Below are positions 35,538 through 44,934 of a stretch of 64,000 nucleotides of DNA, in pieces. The position numbers and the translations under genes were made by a program. The notes below the pieces were generated by a model. The model worked only from the letters and a program-made list of their open reading frames with translations, searched no databases and was not told where the DNA came from. Within the stretch, counting starts at the first letter, position 1. Each line of letters opens with the position of its first letter. The stretch is from Salinispora arenicola (GTDB taxonomy: Bacteria > Actinomycetota > Actinomycetes > Mycobacteriales > Micromonosporaceae): NCBI RefSeq assembly GCF_006716065.1, contig NZ_VFOL01000001.1, positions 2,170,001-2,234,000 of the forward strand, read 5' to 3'.

Positions 35538-35723
35538 GCGGGTCGGTGGCCGACGGGCACACCCGAGGGCGTGTGGAACCCCCGCCGGCCACCTCACCCG
35601 ATCCCCGGGCCACGCGCCGATCGAGTACCGCATCTCCCGGGGTGGATGTGCTCCCGATCGTAGCCGCCACCCCGGCCCGCGCCGACGCCTCGCGGGCCGC
35701 CTCGAATGGACAGGAGGTGGACA

Positions 35724-36362
35724 ATGATCCCCGTGGCACAGCGCAGCATTGGCGGACGAGTCGCCGTCGACCGCGACGGGGTTGCCGCGCACACGGGCGC
35801 GGCGCGTCCCACGGTGAACTTTTGGCACCTGCACCGCCACCGATTCGGCTTCCCCAACGCGTTCGTCCACGACGGCGGGGAGTGGTTCTGGCTCGACGAT
35901 GTCGAGGCGTTCCACGCCTCACACCGGGCCTCGAAGCTCGCCGAGTTGACCGAGGTCGACCGCAGCGGCAGCCCGACCGAACTGGTCACCTCCGGCGGTG
36001 CGGCGGCGATCCTCGGTTACCGCTCCTATCGCAATCTGCCAGACGAGCTGATCGACAACCCAGACGAGTTCGAGGAACTACCCAGCGGGCGGATTCGTCG
36101 ATTCTGGTACCGGCGCACCGTATGGGCACACGCCGACGCACGCACCGGCCGGCAGTCCACCGGCCGCACCCCCGGCACCACCGGCCCCTACAAGCCACAC
36201 CCGTACGCCGACGACCCACGCCTGCAGGCCGCCGCCGACCTCCTCGCGCAGGCCCGCGCCGAGGGGCGGGACCGACGCGGCCTCGGCATCGAGCTGGCCC
36301 AACGCCTCGGTATTCCACAGCGCACCGCGCAACGGCTACTCGCTGCGGCAGAGGACGACTAG
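35724..36362 (+). CDS. Putative DNA-binding protein with MerR-like N-terminal helices
   Basis: 212 residues from ATG 35724, chosen over ATG 35706 because AGGAGG lies 6 bases upstream. The N-terminus (GVAAHTGAARPTVNFWHLHR then EWFWLDDVEAFHAS) and a second similar segment (GGAAAILGYRSYRNL) suggest two winged-helix modules of MerR/excisionase type. The C-terminus has a third helix-turn-helix (LAQRLGIPQRTAQRLLAAAE). It may regulate or organise the element. It is the last plus-strand gene before a converging block. Confidence 0.65.
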   Translation: MIPVAQRSIGGRVAVDRDGVAAHTGAARPTVNFWHLHRHRFGFPNAFVHDGGEWFWLDDVEAFHASHRASKLAELTEVDRSGSPTELVTSGGAAAILGYRSYRNLPDELIDNPDEFEELPSGRIRRFWYRRTVWAHADARTGRQSTGRTPGTTGPYKPHPYADDPRLQAAADLLAQARAEGRDRRGLGIELAQRLGIPQRTAQRLLAAAEDD

Positions 36363-36465
36363 ACTCCTCGGGTCAAGCACGTGAGGCGTGGTCGGCCCCC
36401 CGTCCGGCCATGCCTTACGTGTGAAGCCCGTAGGACTGGCTGGCCCGATCTGGCCAGTGAGGCAT

Positions 36466-37752
36466 TCAGGCCGGGACCTTCAGGTGTCCGTTGCGGGTTG
36501 CCTCTTCACGGCGTAGCGCGTTGAGTAGCTCGGATACGCGGTTGTTGCGGATGGCGTGGCCGTCGCGGCGGAGGCGGTGAGCGAGGGCGTCACGGCTGAC
36601 GGTGCGTCCTTCGCGGGTCAGGTCGTCGCGGGCCGCGCGGGCGGCGGGTAGCAGCGGGGCGAGGTCTGCAGCGAGGTCGACATCGTCTGCGCCGAATTCC
36701 TCTCCATCGTCCACGTCGTCGTCTGGGCCGTAGTCCTCGCCATCGTGGTCGTCGTGGTCGCGTGAGTCCGGCTTGGGTACAGGTTGGGCCTCGGGGTGCG
36801 GGCTGGTGGCGTTGGGGTCAGGCGTGGCGGCAGGTTGGTGTGGCTGTTCTGGCTCTGACGCCTCGGGCAGGTCGGGCCTGTTGGTGTCGCTGTTGGTCGG
36901 GGTTGGTGTGGGTGCGGTGATGGCGGGTGCTAGTCGGTCAGCCCAGGCGGAGTAGTTGACGCGGGAAGCTAGTTCGGCCGCTAGCCGGTCCAGGTCCAGT
37001 GTCCGGACTGCGATGTCAGCCATGCGGGGGTCGTGTTGGTCAGCGCGTACGACTTCGGCGACGGCGCGGGCGACTGCCGGGCGGCGTTTCTCGGCGCTGA
37101 TGGCCTGTTCGGCGGCGCGCAGGGACTCGAACAGGGCGAGGGGGCGCCGCTGGCCGGTGGTGGCGTCGCGGTGGCCTTCGCGGGCGAGCTCTGCCGCGCG
37201 GGCGGTGAGGATCGGGTGTCGTATCCGCCGCCGTAGGCCGTAGTCGGGGGCGGTGTCGGCGAGTTTGCCGGCCGCGCGGAGGGCGTCTCGGCGGCGGGCG
37301 GCGGCGTGCAGCATCCACAGGGCGTATGCGGAGCTGGACAGGACACCGAACACGGCGGCCCAGTACAGGTCTGGCCAGTGCCCGGCTACCTGGATGCCGA
37401 CTGCGACGGCGGAGACCGCGCTCGAGTACACACGCAGGCTGTAGGCGCGTTCGCCGAGGCGCATCCGTTCGTCGGCCATCGCGGCGAGGGCCATCGCCAG
37501 GAGTTCCAGGCACAGCGCGAACGGCAGCACCAGGAGTACCCGGACCGGGACCGGTACGGCGGGCGACCAGGACAGGTGCTCGAGGGCGACCCAGGTCTGA
37601 CCGATCACGGCGCCGGTGACGGCCACGGCATAGAACGGGTACGCCCACCGCGCTGACCAGCCTGCGCTGCCGTCGCTCGACGGTCGCCTGCGGCCCGGGT
37701 GGTCGGCGGTGTCGTGGTTGGCCTGGATGTGAGTGTCCGGGTTGTCGGTCAT
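36466..37752 (-). CDS. DUF2637-like membrane protein with C-terminal winged helix
   Basis: 428 residues. The first ~160 hold four membrane helices (AYPFYAVAVTGAVIGQTWVA, VRVLLVLPFALCLELLAMAL, SAVSAVAVGIQVAG, YWAAVFGVLSSSAYALWMLH), the pattern of DUF2637/Spd-like proteins of actinomycete plasmids. A helical region, a Pro/Asp-rich linker (residues ~290-370) and a C-terminal helix-turn-helix (SRDALAHRLRRDGHAIRNNR) follow. The ATG overlaps the upstream SARP stop by 4 bases. A role in spreading of the mobile element is possible but not shown. Confidence 0.7.
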   Translation of the reverse strand: MTDNPDTHIQANHDTADHPGRRRPSSDGSAGWSARWAYPFYAVAVTGAVIGQTWVALEHLSWSPAVPVPVRVLLVLPFALCLELLAMALAAMADERMRLGERAYSLRVYSSAVSAVAVGIQVAGHWPDLYWAAVFGVLSSSAYALWMLHAAARRRDALRAAGKLADTAPDYGLRRRIRHPILTARAAELAREGHRDATTGQRRPLALFESLRAAEQAISAEKRRPAVARAVAEVVRADQHDPRMADIAVRTLDLDRLAAELASRVNYSAWADRLAPAITAPTPTPTNSDTNRPDLPEASEPEQPHQPAATPDPNATSPHPEAQPVPKPDSRDHDDHDGEDYGPDDDVDDGEEFGADDVDLAADLAPLLPAARAARDDLTREGRTVSRDALAHRLRRDGHAIRNNRVSELLNALRREEATRNGHLKVPA

Positions 37753-40571
37753 CTGCGGTCCCCGGCGGTGGTGGGCTGGAGTTGGCGTGCGGCGACGCGG
37801 CGGGTGGCCTCGGTTGGTTCGGCGTCACCCAACTCGGTGAGGCGGTGCTCGAGGCGGCGTAGGGTGCGTCGCACGGCGTCGGGTCGTCCGGCGCGGCCGT
37901 GGATGCGCATGATCCGCTGGTGTAGTTCCTCGTTGACCGGGTCGTACTCCAGCGCGCGTTCCAGGGCGGCTACCGCCTGGTCCGGGTGATCGGTTTCGGT
38001 GATTTCGGCGATGCGGGCGAGCGTGGACAGGATTTGGTGCCGGTAGGTGGTGGCGTGGTCGCCGATCCAGGGGTGGTCGCCGCCGTCGGCGAAGTCACCC
38101 CTATACCACTCGACTGCCTGCCGTAGCGCGGTGAGCGCGGCGGTGTCGTCTTTGGCCCGGTTGGCGCGCTCGATGGTGGTGAGCATCTGCCACAGGTCCA
38201 CGCTGATCATCTGGGGGTCGAGGTGGTAGCGGCTGGTGGCGGGGTCGTAGACGACGAACATGGCCTCCGTGCCGGTGGCGGCGCGTAGCACCCGGCGGAT
38301 GGTGCTGATGTCGGTGCGGATGCGTTTGCCGGCGGTGCCCGGGTCGGTGTCGGGGTGCAGGTCGTAGGCGAGTTGGTCGAGGGTCCGCCCGTTCGGGTGC
38401 ACGGCCAGGGACGCGAGGACGGTGTAGGAGCCGCTGCGCATTCCGGTGGTCACCGGCCCGGTTTCGGTGTCGATGAGGACTGGGCCGAGGACCCGCAGCC
38501 GTACCGGGGTCGCCGCGTCGTTGGGCTGGTCTGGTATTGGCTCGTTTGTCTCGGCGTTGACTGGGGCTGGTGAGGTTTTGGTGGGCGGGTCGTCGATGTC
38601 GGTGCCGGCCTCGGGGCGGGCTGTTGCGTCGGTGAGCATGGAGAGGATGGCGGCGAGGGTGTTCGCGTTGAGGGTGGACAGGCGGGCCAGCGGGCACGGA
38701 TCGTGGCCGCTGCTGGTGGGGGTGCCCTCGGCGTTGATGTTGAGGGTGGGGATGCCGTCGTGGTGGCCGAGGATGACGGGGTGCAGGTTCAGGGTGGCGC
38801 GGTGGGTGGCGATGGCGTGGAGGCGGGTGGCGTGCCGGGGGTTGGAGTCGATGAGGAGCACGTACGGGGGTTGGGTTTCGGCGTGGTCGGTGCGGGTGTT
38901 CAGTGCGGTGATGGAGTCCAGGTCGAAGGTGTCCAGTAGCCGGCGTCGGCCGATCATTTCTTCCTCGGCGTGGGTGATGGCCGCTGCGGTGTCGGCGAGC
39001 AGGATGAGGCGTTCTCCGTCGTAGGCGGTGTCGTCGGGGTCGAGTCCGACGGTCGGGGCGTTCTCGGGTAGGAGCCGGGCGAGTAGGTCGGTGGTGGTGA
39101 CCACGACGGGGCGGGCGGTGGCGGTCTCGACCGCGCCGCTGGTCAGGACGGACGCGAGGATGGCGCGGGCTGCCGGTATAGCTCCGTCGCCGTGCAGGGT
39201 GACGCCGGGACCGGGCAGGTGGAACAGGCTCACCTCGATGCCGTCCGAGTCGACACCGATCGGTGCCGCCACGGCAGGGCTGGCGGGGCGGTGGTCGCTG
39301 CTGGGGCCGAGGTGGCGGCTGCCGATGATGTCGACGGGGGTCAGAGACGGCGGCATCGGGGAGCGTCGTGGAGCGGTGCTGATCGACGCGGGGAAGGTCA
39401 GCCGGGCGTGGCGGCGGTGTTGCAGGCGTAGCAGGGCGGCCACGGCCGCGATGGCGGCGGCTAGGCCGAGGCTGATCCAGCCCTGCGCTGGCAGCGTGAT
39501 CCCGGCCTCGTCGGTCGGTTGGTCGTCGGATGGATCGGTGTCCGGTGTGGGGGTGGTGACATCTGCTGTGTCGGTTGGGGTGCTTCGTTCGACGGTAGGC
39601 GGTGAAGGGCTCGGCTCCGGGGTGGTGGGGGCTGGGGTGGCCCTGGCCGGTGGCGGTGGGACGGCGGGGGCGGTCTTGGTGGCCTCGGGCGTGGTGGTGT
39701 CGGGGCTGTCGGGCGGTGGGTCCTGGGGGTGGGGTGGGGTGGCTGTCGGTGGGGCCTGTCGGGTGGGGAGAGTGAGGACCCAGCCGATGTGGATCTCGTC
39801 GGGGTCGGTGAGGCGGTGGCCGTTGGCCTGTTCGTGTCCTTGGTTAAGTTTGTAGATTTCTTGCCAGCGGTGCGGGTCGCCGAGGTGATTGGCGGCGAGG
39901 TCCCAGAGGGTGTCTCCGGCGGCGACGTCGATGCTCCTGTCGGGGTGTTGGTCTACGACACGGGCGTCGATGTGGTCTCGGGCGAGGGCCGGCGGGGTGG
40001 CGACAGTGGATTCTGTGTCGCTGTCGCGGGTCTCGAACGTGGGTTCGGCGGTGGTTGTCGTGGGCAAGGTGACGGTGTGTCCTCGCCCGGAGGGGGAGGG
40101 GTAGGGAGGTGGTGCGTGAGGCGCAGCGTCGCGGTTTGTGGCGTCGCCGGCTGATGGCGGTGTCACCGCAGGCGGGCTGGTATCGGTGGCGGTGGAGCTG
40201 TGGGCAGTGGCGGGAAGGGCAGCGGTGGTGACAGCGGTGGTGACGGCGGTGGTGCCGAGCAGTGTGGCCGTGAGTGCTTGCAGGGGGCCGGGTAGGTGCA
40301 GGGTGAGGTGCCATCGCAGGCGGGTGGTGAGGTATCGGTGGGTGTGTTGGGTGACGGCGGTGATGAGGAGTATCCACAGCAGCCAGGCGCCGGCGTAGAC
40401 CAGCAGGGCGAGGAAGCCGGTGGTCAGTGGCTGGTGCACCCATGCCTGGACCTGGTCTGTGGATAGGTCGGCGGTGGTGAGCCAGCCGGACTGGTAGAGC
40501 AGCGCTGGTGGTGCCAGTGCGAGGGCAGCGGCGGCGGTGCGTACGACTGCTGGCGGGGCGTGCTTCGCCAT
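37749..40571 (-). CDS. Transmembrane SARP/BTAD regulator with extracytoplasmic LysM domain
   Basis: 940 residues. Three N-terminal helices lead outside. A LysM domain at ~210-265 (VAAGDTLWDLAANHLGDPHR, EIYKLNQ) should bind peptidoglycan. A long Thr/Pro-rich linker reaches a fourth helix (ISLGLAAAIAAVAALLRL). The cytoplasmic half ends, from about residue 690, with an OmpR-type winged helix (RLRVLGPVLIDTETG) and a BTAD helical domain. The layout suggests direct signalling from the cell wall to DNA. GGAGG lies 11 bases before ATG 40571. Tandem heptamers at 40653-40689 upstream fit a SARP operator. Confidence 0.82.
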   Translation of the reverse strand: MAKHAPPAVVRTAAAALALAPPALLYQSGWLTTADLSTDQVQAWVHQPLTTGFLALLVYAGAWLLWILLITAVTQHTHRYLTTRLRWHLTLHLPGPLQALTATLLGTTAVTTAVTTAALPATAHSSTATDTSPPAVTPPSAGDATNRDAAPHAPPPYPSPSGRGHTVTLPTTTTAEPTFETRDSDTESTVATPPALARDHIDARVVDQHPDRSIDVAAGDTLWDLAANHLGDPHRWQEIYKLNQGHEQANGHRLTDPDEIHIGWVLTLPTRQAPPTATPPHPQDPPPDSPDTTTPEATKTAPAVPPPPARATPAPTTPEPSPSPPTVERSTPTDTADVTTPTPDTDPSDDQPTDEAGITLPAQGWISLGLAAAIAAVAALLRLQHRRHARLTFPASISTAPRRSPMPPSLTPVDIIGSRHLGPSSDHRPASPAVAAPIGVDSDGIEVSLFHLPGPGVTLHGDGAIPAARAILASVLTSGAVETATARPVVVTTTDLLARLLPENAPTVGLDPDDTAYDGERLILLADTAAAITHAEEEMIGRRRLLDTFDLDSITALNTRTDHAETQPPYVLLIDSNPRHATRLHAIATHRATLNLHPVILGHHDGIPTLNINAEGTPTSSGHDPCPLARLSTLNANTLAAILSMLTDATARPEAGTDIDDPPTKTSPAPVNAETNEPIPDQPNDAATPVRLRVLGPVLIDTETGPVTTGMRSGSYTVLASLAVHPNGRTLDQLAYDLHPDTDPGTAGKRIRTDISTIRRVLRAATGTEAMFVVYDPATSRYHLDPQMISVDLWQMLTTIERANRAKDDTAALTALRQAVEWYRGDFADGGDHPWIGDHATTYRHQILSTLARIAEITETDHPDQAVAALERALEYDPVNEELHQRIMRIHGRAGRPDAVRRTLRRLEHRLTELGDAEPTEATRRVAARQLQPTTAGDRR

Positions 40572-40652
40572 GGCCTGTTTTGCCTCCGGCGTTGCGGCGG
40601 TTGGTGAGTCAGACCGTAGGAGTGTTGGGCGTCGCCGGAGGGGGTGAAGGAC

Positions 40653-40689
40653 CTGACAGCACCTCACACTTCCTCACACGGACTCACAA
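40653..40689 (-). repeat. Four heptamer repeats at 10-bp spacing, likely SARP operator
   Basis: CTGACAG, CTCACAC, CTCACAC and CTCACAA begin at 40653, 40663, 40673 and 40683, exactly 10 bases apart. SARP proteins bind direct heptamers spaced about one helical turn. The array lies 82-118 bases upstream of the start of the LysM-SARP gene on the minus strand, in a 218-base gap behind the second SARP gene. It suits autoregulation or cross-regulation by the two SARPs. Confidence 0.6.
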
Positions 40690-40789
40690 CAGCAGGTCAC
40701 CGCAGCCGTGCGTTGCTCGGTGAACGCGCCTGTCCCGGCTCTGGTGGGGAGGCCGGGCCGTGAGCGTCACCGCCCCAGCCGGGCGGCTA

Positions 40790-42841
40790 CTACCGGATGC
40801 TGGTGGAAGAGGGCCGGTGCGAGGCGGTGTCATCGTCGAGACCGACGCGGGTGAGGGTGTGTTGGTAGCGGTTGTGGAGTTCGGTGGCGGCCTCGTGGTC
40901 GCCGAGGGTGGTGAGGGTGCGGCTGGCGCGCTGGTGTAGGTCGGCGTTGTAGGGGTCGATGCGGATGCCGGCCTGCAGCAGGTGGAAGGCGTGGTGGGGG
41001 TCAGGTTCCGCGGTGGCGAGGCGGACGCAGATGTCGATGATCTGCCGGCGGGTTGCTTCGCGGATGGGGTCGAGCCAGGGCCAGGTGCGTGTGGCGGCGA
41101 GGTCGGCGGGGTAGGCGTCGAGGATGGCCTGCCACGCGGTGTGAGTGTTGATGTGGGTGGTGGCGGCGTGGTGTATGGCGGCGTTGAGGTGCCACAGGTC
41201 AACGTTGACGTGTGCGGGGTTGAGACGGTAGCGGTCGTCGACGTGGTCGATGGCGGGCAGGCCGCCGGCGTCTCGGATGGTGCCGCGTAGGTCGCTGAGG
41301 GCGGTGTAGAGCCGTCCGGTGAGAGTGCGGCGGGGAAGACCTGGCCAGATGGCGTCGGTGAGTTGTGCGGTGTCGGCGCCGGTGGGGTGGGCGGCGAGAT
41401 AGACGAGGATGTGCAGGGCGGCGCTGCGGCGCACGGCGAGGGGTTGACCGTCGAGGAGAAGTTGGGGATCGCCGAGGACGTGCAGGTGTAGCCGCTGGCG
41501 GGCCGCGTGGGGTTGGAGGGTGGGTTCGTGTCGGCTGGCCTGTGGTGGCAACCGCAGGTCAGGTGTCTGGGGCAGGGTGGCGGCGCGGGGGGCGGTCGGC
41601 TCGGCTGGTGTCAGGTCGGGATCGGCGATGAGGGCGAGCAGGTCGGCGGCCGCCGTCTGGTCCAGGACGCACAGTCGTGGCCCGGTCCTTCCGAAGTGAA
41701 GGGGGTTGTGTAGGTGGCCTGCTGAATCGGCGCGCCAGGTCGGGCCTGCCGGCCAGTCTCCTAACGCGACCACCGTGGTAGCGGTGGCGATGCTCGCCTC
41801 GGCAAGGTTCTTGACCTGGGGTTCGTCGCCGTCATCCCCGTTGAGGAGCACGATCTGCCGATGGCGGGCTGTACGTGACGTCCAGTCTTCTGTGATGGTG
41901 CGCGGATCAGCGTGGTGGTGGGCAGTGTGGATGAGTTGCGCTGCGTCGTCGAGGTTGTCGACGATGGTCAGCGGCAGCCGCCGGCCGAGTACTTCTGCGG
42001 CAGGTCCAAGGAGGGTGGCAAGGGCTGCCTTGGTAGTGATCAGGGATATCGTGGGATGCCGGTGCCCGGCGAAAAGGGCGCTGACCAGCAAACCTCGGCC
42101 GACGGGCAGCGCGCCTGCACCGGTGAGACCCACGCCGCCGGCCGGCAGGACATCAACGAGGGCAGTAATCCCATTCGATGCGGCTGGTGCGGCTGGTGCG
42201 GCTGGTGGGCGGGGGTTGTCAGCGAGTGCGGCTTGCACGGCGGCGACGGTGGCAGGCAGCGAGGCGAGGTCTGTGTTGTCGCGGCTGGCGTTGCGGGGCT
42301 GGTAGTCGCGGCGGCGACGTAGCCACACCAAAGCTGCGGCGGCGGCGACTTGCGCGGCGACGTCATGGGGTAGCCATCCACCCGATACGGCGATCCCATC
42401 CTTGTGACTGGCCTCGCTGGGCTCGTCAGGACTGGCCTGGACCTCAAGCGCGACCGGGCCCGACGACACCGGGTGGGGCGGGGTGGTGGAGACGTTGGTG
42501 GTGGTGACGCCGAAGACGGCGGCGCCGGCCATTCCGCTGGCCGTGGCCTGCAAGGGCGTCGGCAGCGGCAGCCGCCGCAGCCACGCCGAGGTCTCGCGCA
42601 GCCGGATCAGTATCCGCACCGCAACGGTGTAGGCGAGCATCAGCCAGACCAGCCATGCCCCGATCGCCAGGGCGGCGGTGAGTGTCTGCTCAGTCAACGG
42701 CTCCTGCACCCATGCCCGCGCCTGCGCCGTGCTCGGCCAGCCGCTGATAGGTGGGCCGATCAGGGTCAGCAGCACCAGCGGTGGACCGGCCAGCAGCACG
42801 AGAAGGAACAGCAGTGACATCAGCCGCCGTGGCCAGCGCAC
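40790..42841 (-). CDS. Second transmembrane SARP/BTAD regulator (no LysM)
   Basis: 683 residues. Hydrophobic helices at the N-terminus (SLLFLLVLLAGPPLVLLTL, TAALAIGAWLVWLMLAYTVA, a third near 115) align with those of the LysM-SARP (compare AWVQEPLT with AWVHQPLT), so the two are paralogues. A fourth helix is followed by a cytoplasmic region, then a winged helix (LHLHVLGDPQLLLDGQPLAV) and BTAD domain. I favour GTG 42841, with GGAGG 8 bases upstream; ATG 42856 is an alternative. The start overlaps the Hsp70 gene end. Confidence 0.78.
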   Translation of the reverse strand: MRWPRRLMSLLFLLVLLAGPPLVLLTLIGPPISGWPSTAQARAWVQEPLTEQTLTAALAIGAWLVWLMLAYTVAVRILIRLRETSAWLRRLPLPTPLQATASGMAGAAVFGVTTTNVSTTPPHPVSSGPVALEVQASPDEPSEASHKDGIAVSGGWLPHDVAAQVAAAAALVWLRRRRDYQPRNASRDNTDLASLPATVAAVQAALADNPRPPAAPAAPAASNGITALVDVLPAGGVGLTGAGALPVGRGLLVSALFAGHRHPTISLITTKAALATLLGPAAEVLGRRLPLTIVDNLDDAAQLIHTAHHHADPRTITEDWTSRTARHRQIVLLNGDDGDEPQVKNLAEASIATATTVVALGDWPAGPTWRADSAGHLHNPLHFGRTGPRLCVLDQTAAADLLALIADPDLTPAEPTAPRAATLPQTPDLRLPPQASRHEPTLQPHAARQRLHLHVLGDPQLLLDGQPLAVRRSAALHILVYLAAHPTGADTAQLTDAIWPGLPRRTLTGRLYTALSDLRGTIRDAGGLPAIDHVDDRYRLNPAHVNVDLWHLNAAIHHAATTHINTHTAWQAILDAYPADLAATRTWPWLDPIREATRRQIIDICVRLATAEPDPHHAFHLLQAGIRIDPYNADLHQRASRTLTTLGDHEAATELHNRYQHTLTRVGLDDDTASHRPSSTSIR

Positions 42842-42842
42842 C

Positions 42843-44717
42843 TCACCCACCTCCATCCGCAGCCCGGAAGGGCGCCGCGGCGGCGGTCGAGGAATGAACG
42901 ACGCGCGTCCAAACGCGGGCCGCCCACCACACCGCGACGGCCACGGCGTAGCAGACGGCGAGGATGCCGGTAGATGGCGCGCCAACGATCGCGGCGCTGA
43001 TCACCGCGACCGGTGCGGCCAGGATGATGCGGAACATCAGCGGCGTCACGAGCGCCATCACGATCCCGGCACCCAGCAACAGCCCGCCGACCCGTCCCGC
43101 AAGGTCGACCCACACCACCACGTTCGGCCATCGAGCAGCGGTCAGCGAATACTGGATCAACCCCATACCAGCGGCGGCAGCGATGATCGAGCCTGTCGGT
43201 GCGGCCAGCAACGCCGACCAGCCGCCGCGCGGCGTACGCCACTGCCGGGCGGCCACTACTGCCATCACCATCGCCAACACTACGATGGGAACGATCGGCC
43301 ACAACGCCCAGCGCAGGAAGCCCCCCACCGGCAGGGCCAAGTACTGGCTGGTGACCACCGCGTAGAGGCCCGCGATAGCGGCCCCAAGGCAGACAGCAGC
43401 CAGTATGCCGACACTGACCTTCCCACCCTCTGTGCGGATATCCTGCGTGCGACTGCGCGCAGCGATCAGAGAACCAAGGACCGTTCCCGCAGCGAGGCAC
43501 CCCAGCAGGGCAAACACCGCCGCCAACGCCAAAGCACCCCAGTTGACGTCGACCCAGTAGTGCACGCTCAAAACATTGTGGCGTTCAGCAGTCACGATGC
43601 ACTGCCAGATCAGCGCCAACGACGCGAGGCCGGGCACCGCGATTCCGACAGCTCTGCGCACCGGCGGCACCGGCACGTCCACCACAACCCCCGCGCCGGG
43701 GCTCGCGGAGCCAGCCTCAGCAGCCCCGAACGCCGCAACGAACTGCGGCTCGGCCACCACAGTCGGCGTGACCCCCGTCCGCTCGGCGATCACCTCGCCC
43801 AGGCCCGGTAGCCGAGCGCTGCCTCCCACGCAGTACACCCCGGCCAGGTCACCAGCGCCCAGCTCGGCGGCGGCGATCGCCTGCTGCGTCAGGTCCGCCA
43901 CGCGCCGCACCACGGGTCGGACAGCATCGTCGAGCATGCCACGACTCGCGATGACCGGCCGCTGGCCGGCCAGCGGCACCGTGACCGCCGGATACGAAAG
44001 CAACGCCTCCTTCGCCACGCGGACGCTTTCCGCCGCAACCCACGGCACTCCACCACCAGCCGTGTCCCGACCGTTCGTCAGCGCCACGGCCAACATCGAA
44101 TCGACACTCGTACCGCCCGCCTCAGGGTCCGCCAGAGTCGCAAGCACCTCGAAGCTTGCCGCCGCCCGGCGAAGCACCGTCACCTCCGCCCCCGCACCGA
44201 CGTCACACACGACCACAGACGACCCCACCGGCAACCGCACACCAGTCGCCACCAAGTACTCGGCCACCGCCACCGGGGCCTCCACCAGACGCGGCTGCGT
44301 CAGACCCGCCCGATGAGCAACCTGCCGCATCCAGGTACGCCGCCGCGGCCCCCACCCCGCCGGCACCACCAACCGCACATCCCGCACCGGCCCACCAGCA
44401 ACCCGCTGCGCTTCCGCAGCAGCCCGACGCAGCGGCGCCGCGGCAACCTCCACCGCCTCCACCCGCGCGTTGCCGACCACTAGCTCACCATCGGCGGGAC
44501 GACGCGGACCCGGCACCAACCCTCCCGGCCGATCCTCGGCGGCCTGCCATGCCTGCTGACCCGTCCACACCCGCCCATCGCTCGCCACGTACACGGCACT
44601 AGGCAGGAACGGCATGCCATCGAACGACAGCACCGATGCCCTACCGTCGGCCCACGCCAGCACCGCCACCGTGCTGGCACCACCACAGTCAATCGACAGC
44701 CGAACCTGCGCCCCCAT
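42843..44717 (-). CDS. Hsp70-type ATPase fused to a polytopic membrane domain
   Basis: 624 residues. The first ~340 form an actin-like ATPase of the Hsp70 family: phosphate-1 LSIDCGGASTVAVLAW, phosphate-2 VVVCDVGAGAEVTVL, and adenosine motif YCVGGSARLPGLGEVI. The Hsp70 substrate-binding domain is absent and is replaced by about eight membrane helices (residues ~350-600). It is first in the block with the two SARPs, so it may regulate or assemble them at the membrane (inference). The start is uncertain: ATG 44717 is used, TTG 44729 is in frame, and neither has a good SD. Confidence 0.75.
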   Translation of the reverse strand: MGAQVRLSIDCGGASTVAVLAWADGRASVLSFDGMPFLPSAVYVASDGRVWTGQQAWQAAEDRPGGLVPGPRRPADGELVVGNARVEAVEVAAAPLRRAAAEAQRVAGGPVRDVRLVVPAGWGPRRRTWMRQVAHRAGLTQPRLVEAPVAVAEYLVATGVRLPVGSSVVVCDVGAGAEVTVLRRAAASFEVLATLADPEAGGTSVDSMLAVALTNGRDTAGGGVPWVAAESVRVAKEALLSYPAVTVPLAGQRPVIASRGMLDDAVRPVVRRVADLTQQAIAAAELGAGDLAGVYCVGGSARLPGLGEVIAERTGVTPTVVAEPQFVAAFGAAEAGSASPGAGVVVDVPVPPVRRAVGIAVPGLASLALIWQCIVTAERHNVLSVHYWVDVNWGALALAAVFALLGCLAAGTVLGSLIAARSRTQDIRTEGGKVSVGILAAVCLGAAIAGLYAVVTSQYLALPVGGFLRWALWPIVPIVVLAMVMAVVAARQWRTPRGGWSALLAAPTGSIIAAAAGMGLIQYSLTAARWPNVVVWVDLAGRVGGLLLGAGIVMALVTPLMFRIILAAPVAVISAAIVGAPSTGILAVCYAVAVAVWWAARVWTRVVHSSTAAAAPFRAADGGG

Positions 44718-44934
44718 CGGCGTAGTCAAACATGAGGATCACACTCACGTCACCCGTCAATCACTCACCGGAAGTAGGACCCCCGAAGGCATTGGCCGGC
44801 TCGGTGCCGGGGCCCATAGTTCGGGTGGTTTGACCTACGGCGGCTGTCGAGTCGCGGCGAGCTCAACCGTTGAGCCGGTGTGATGGGCAGCCATCGGCGG
44901 AATCCCTCTGGCCTACGGTGTGTCCTTCGTCGGG

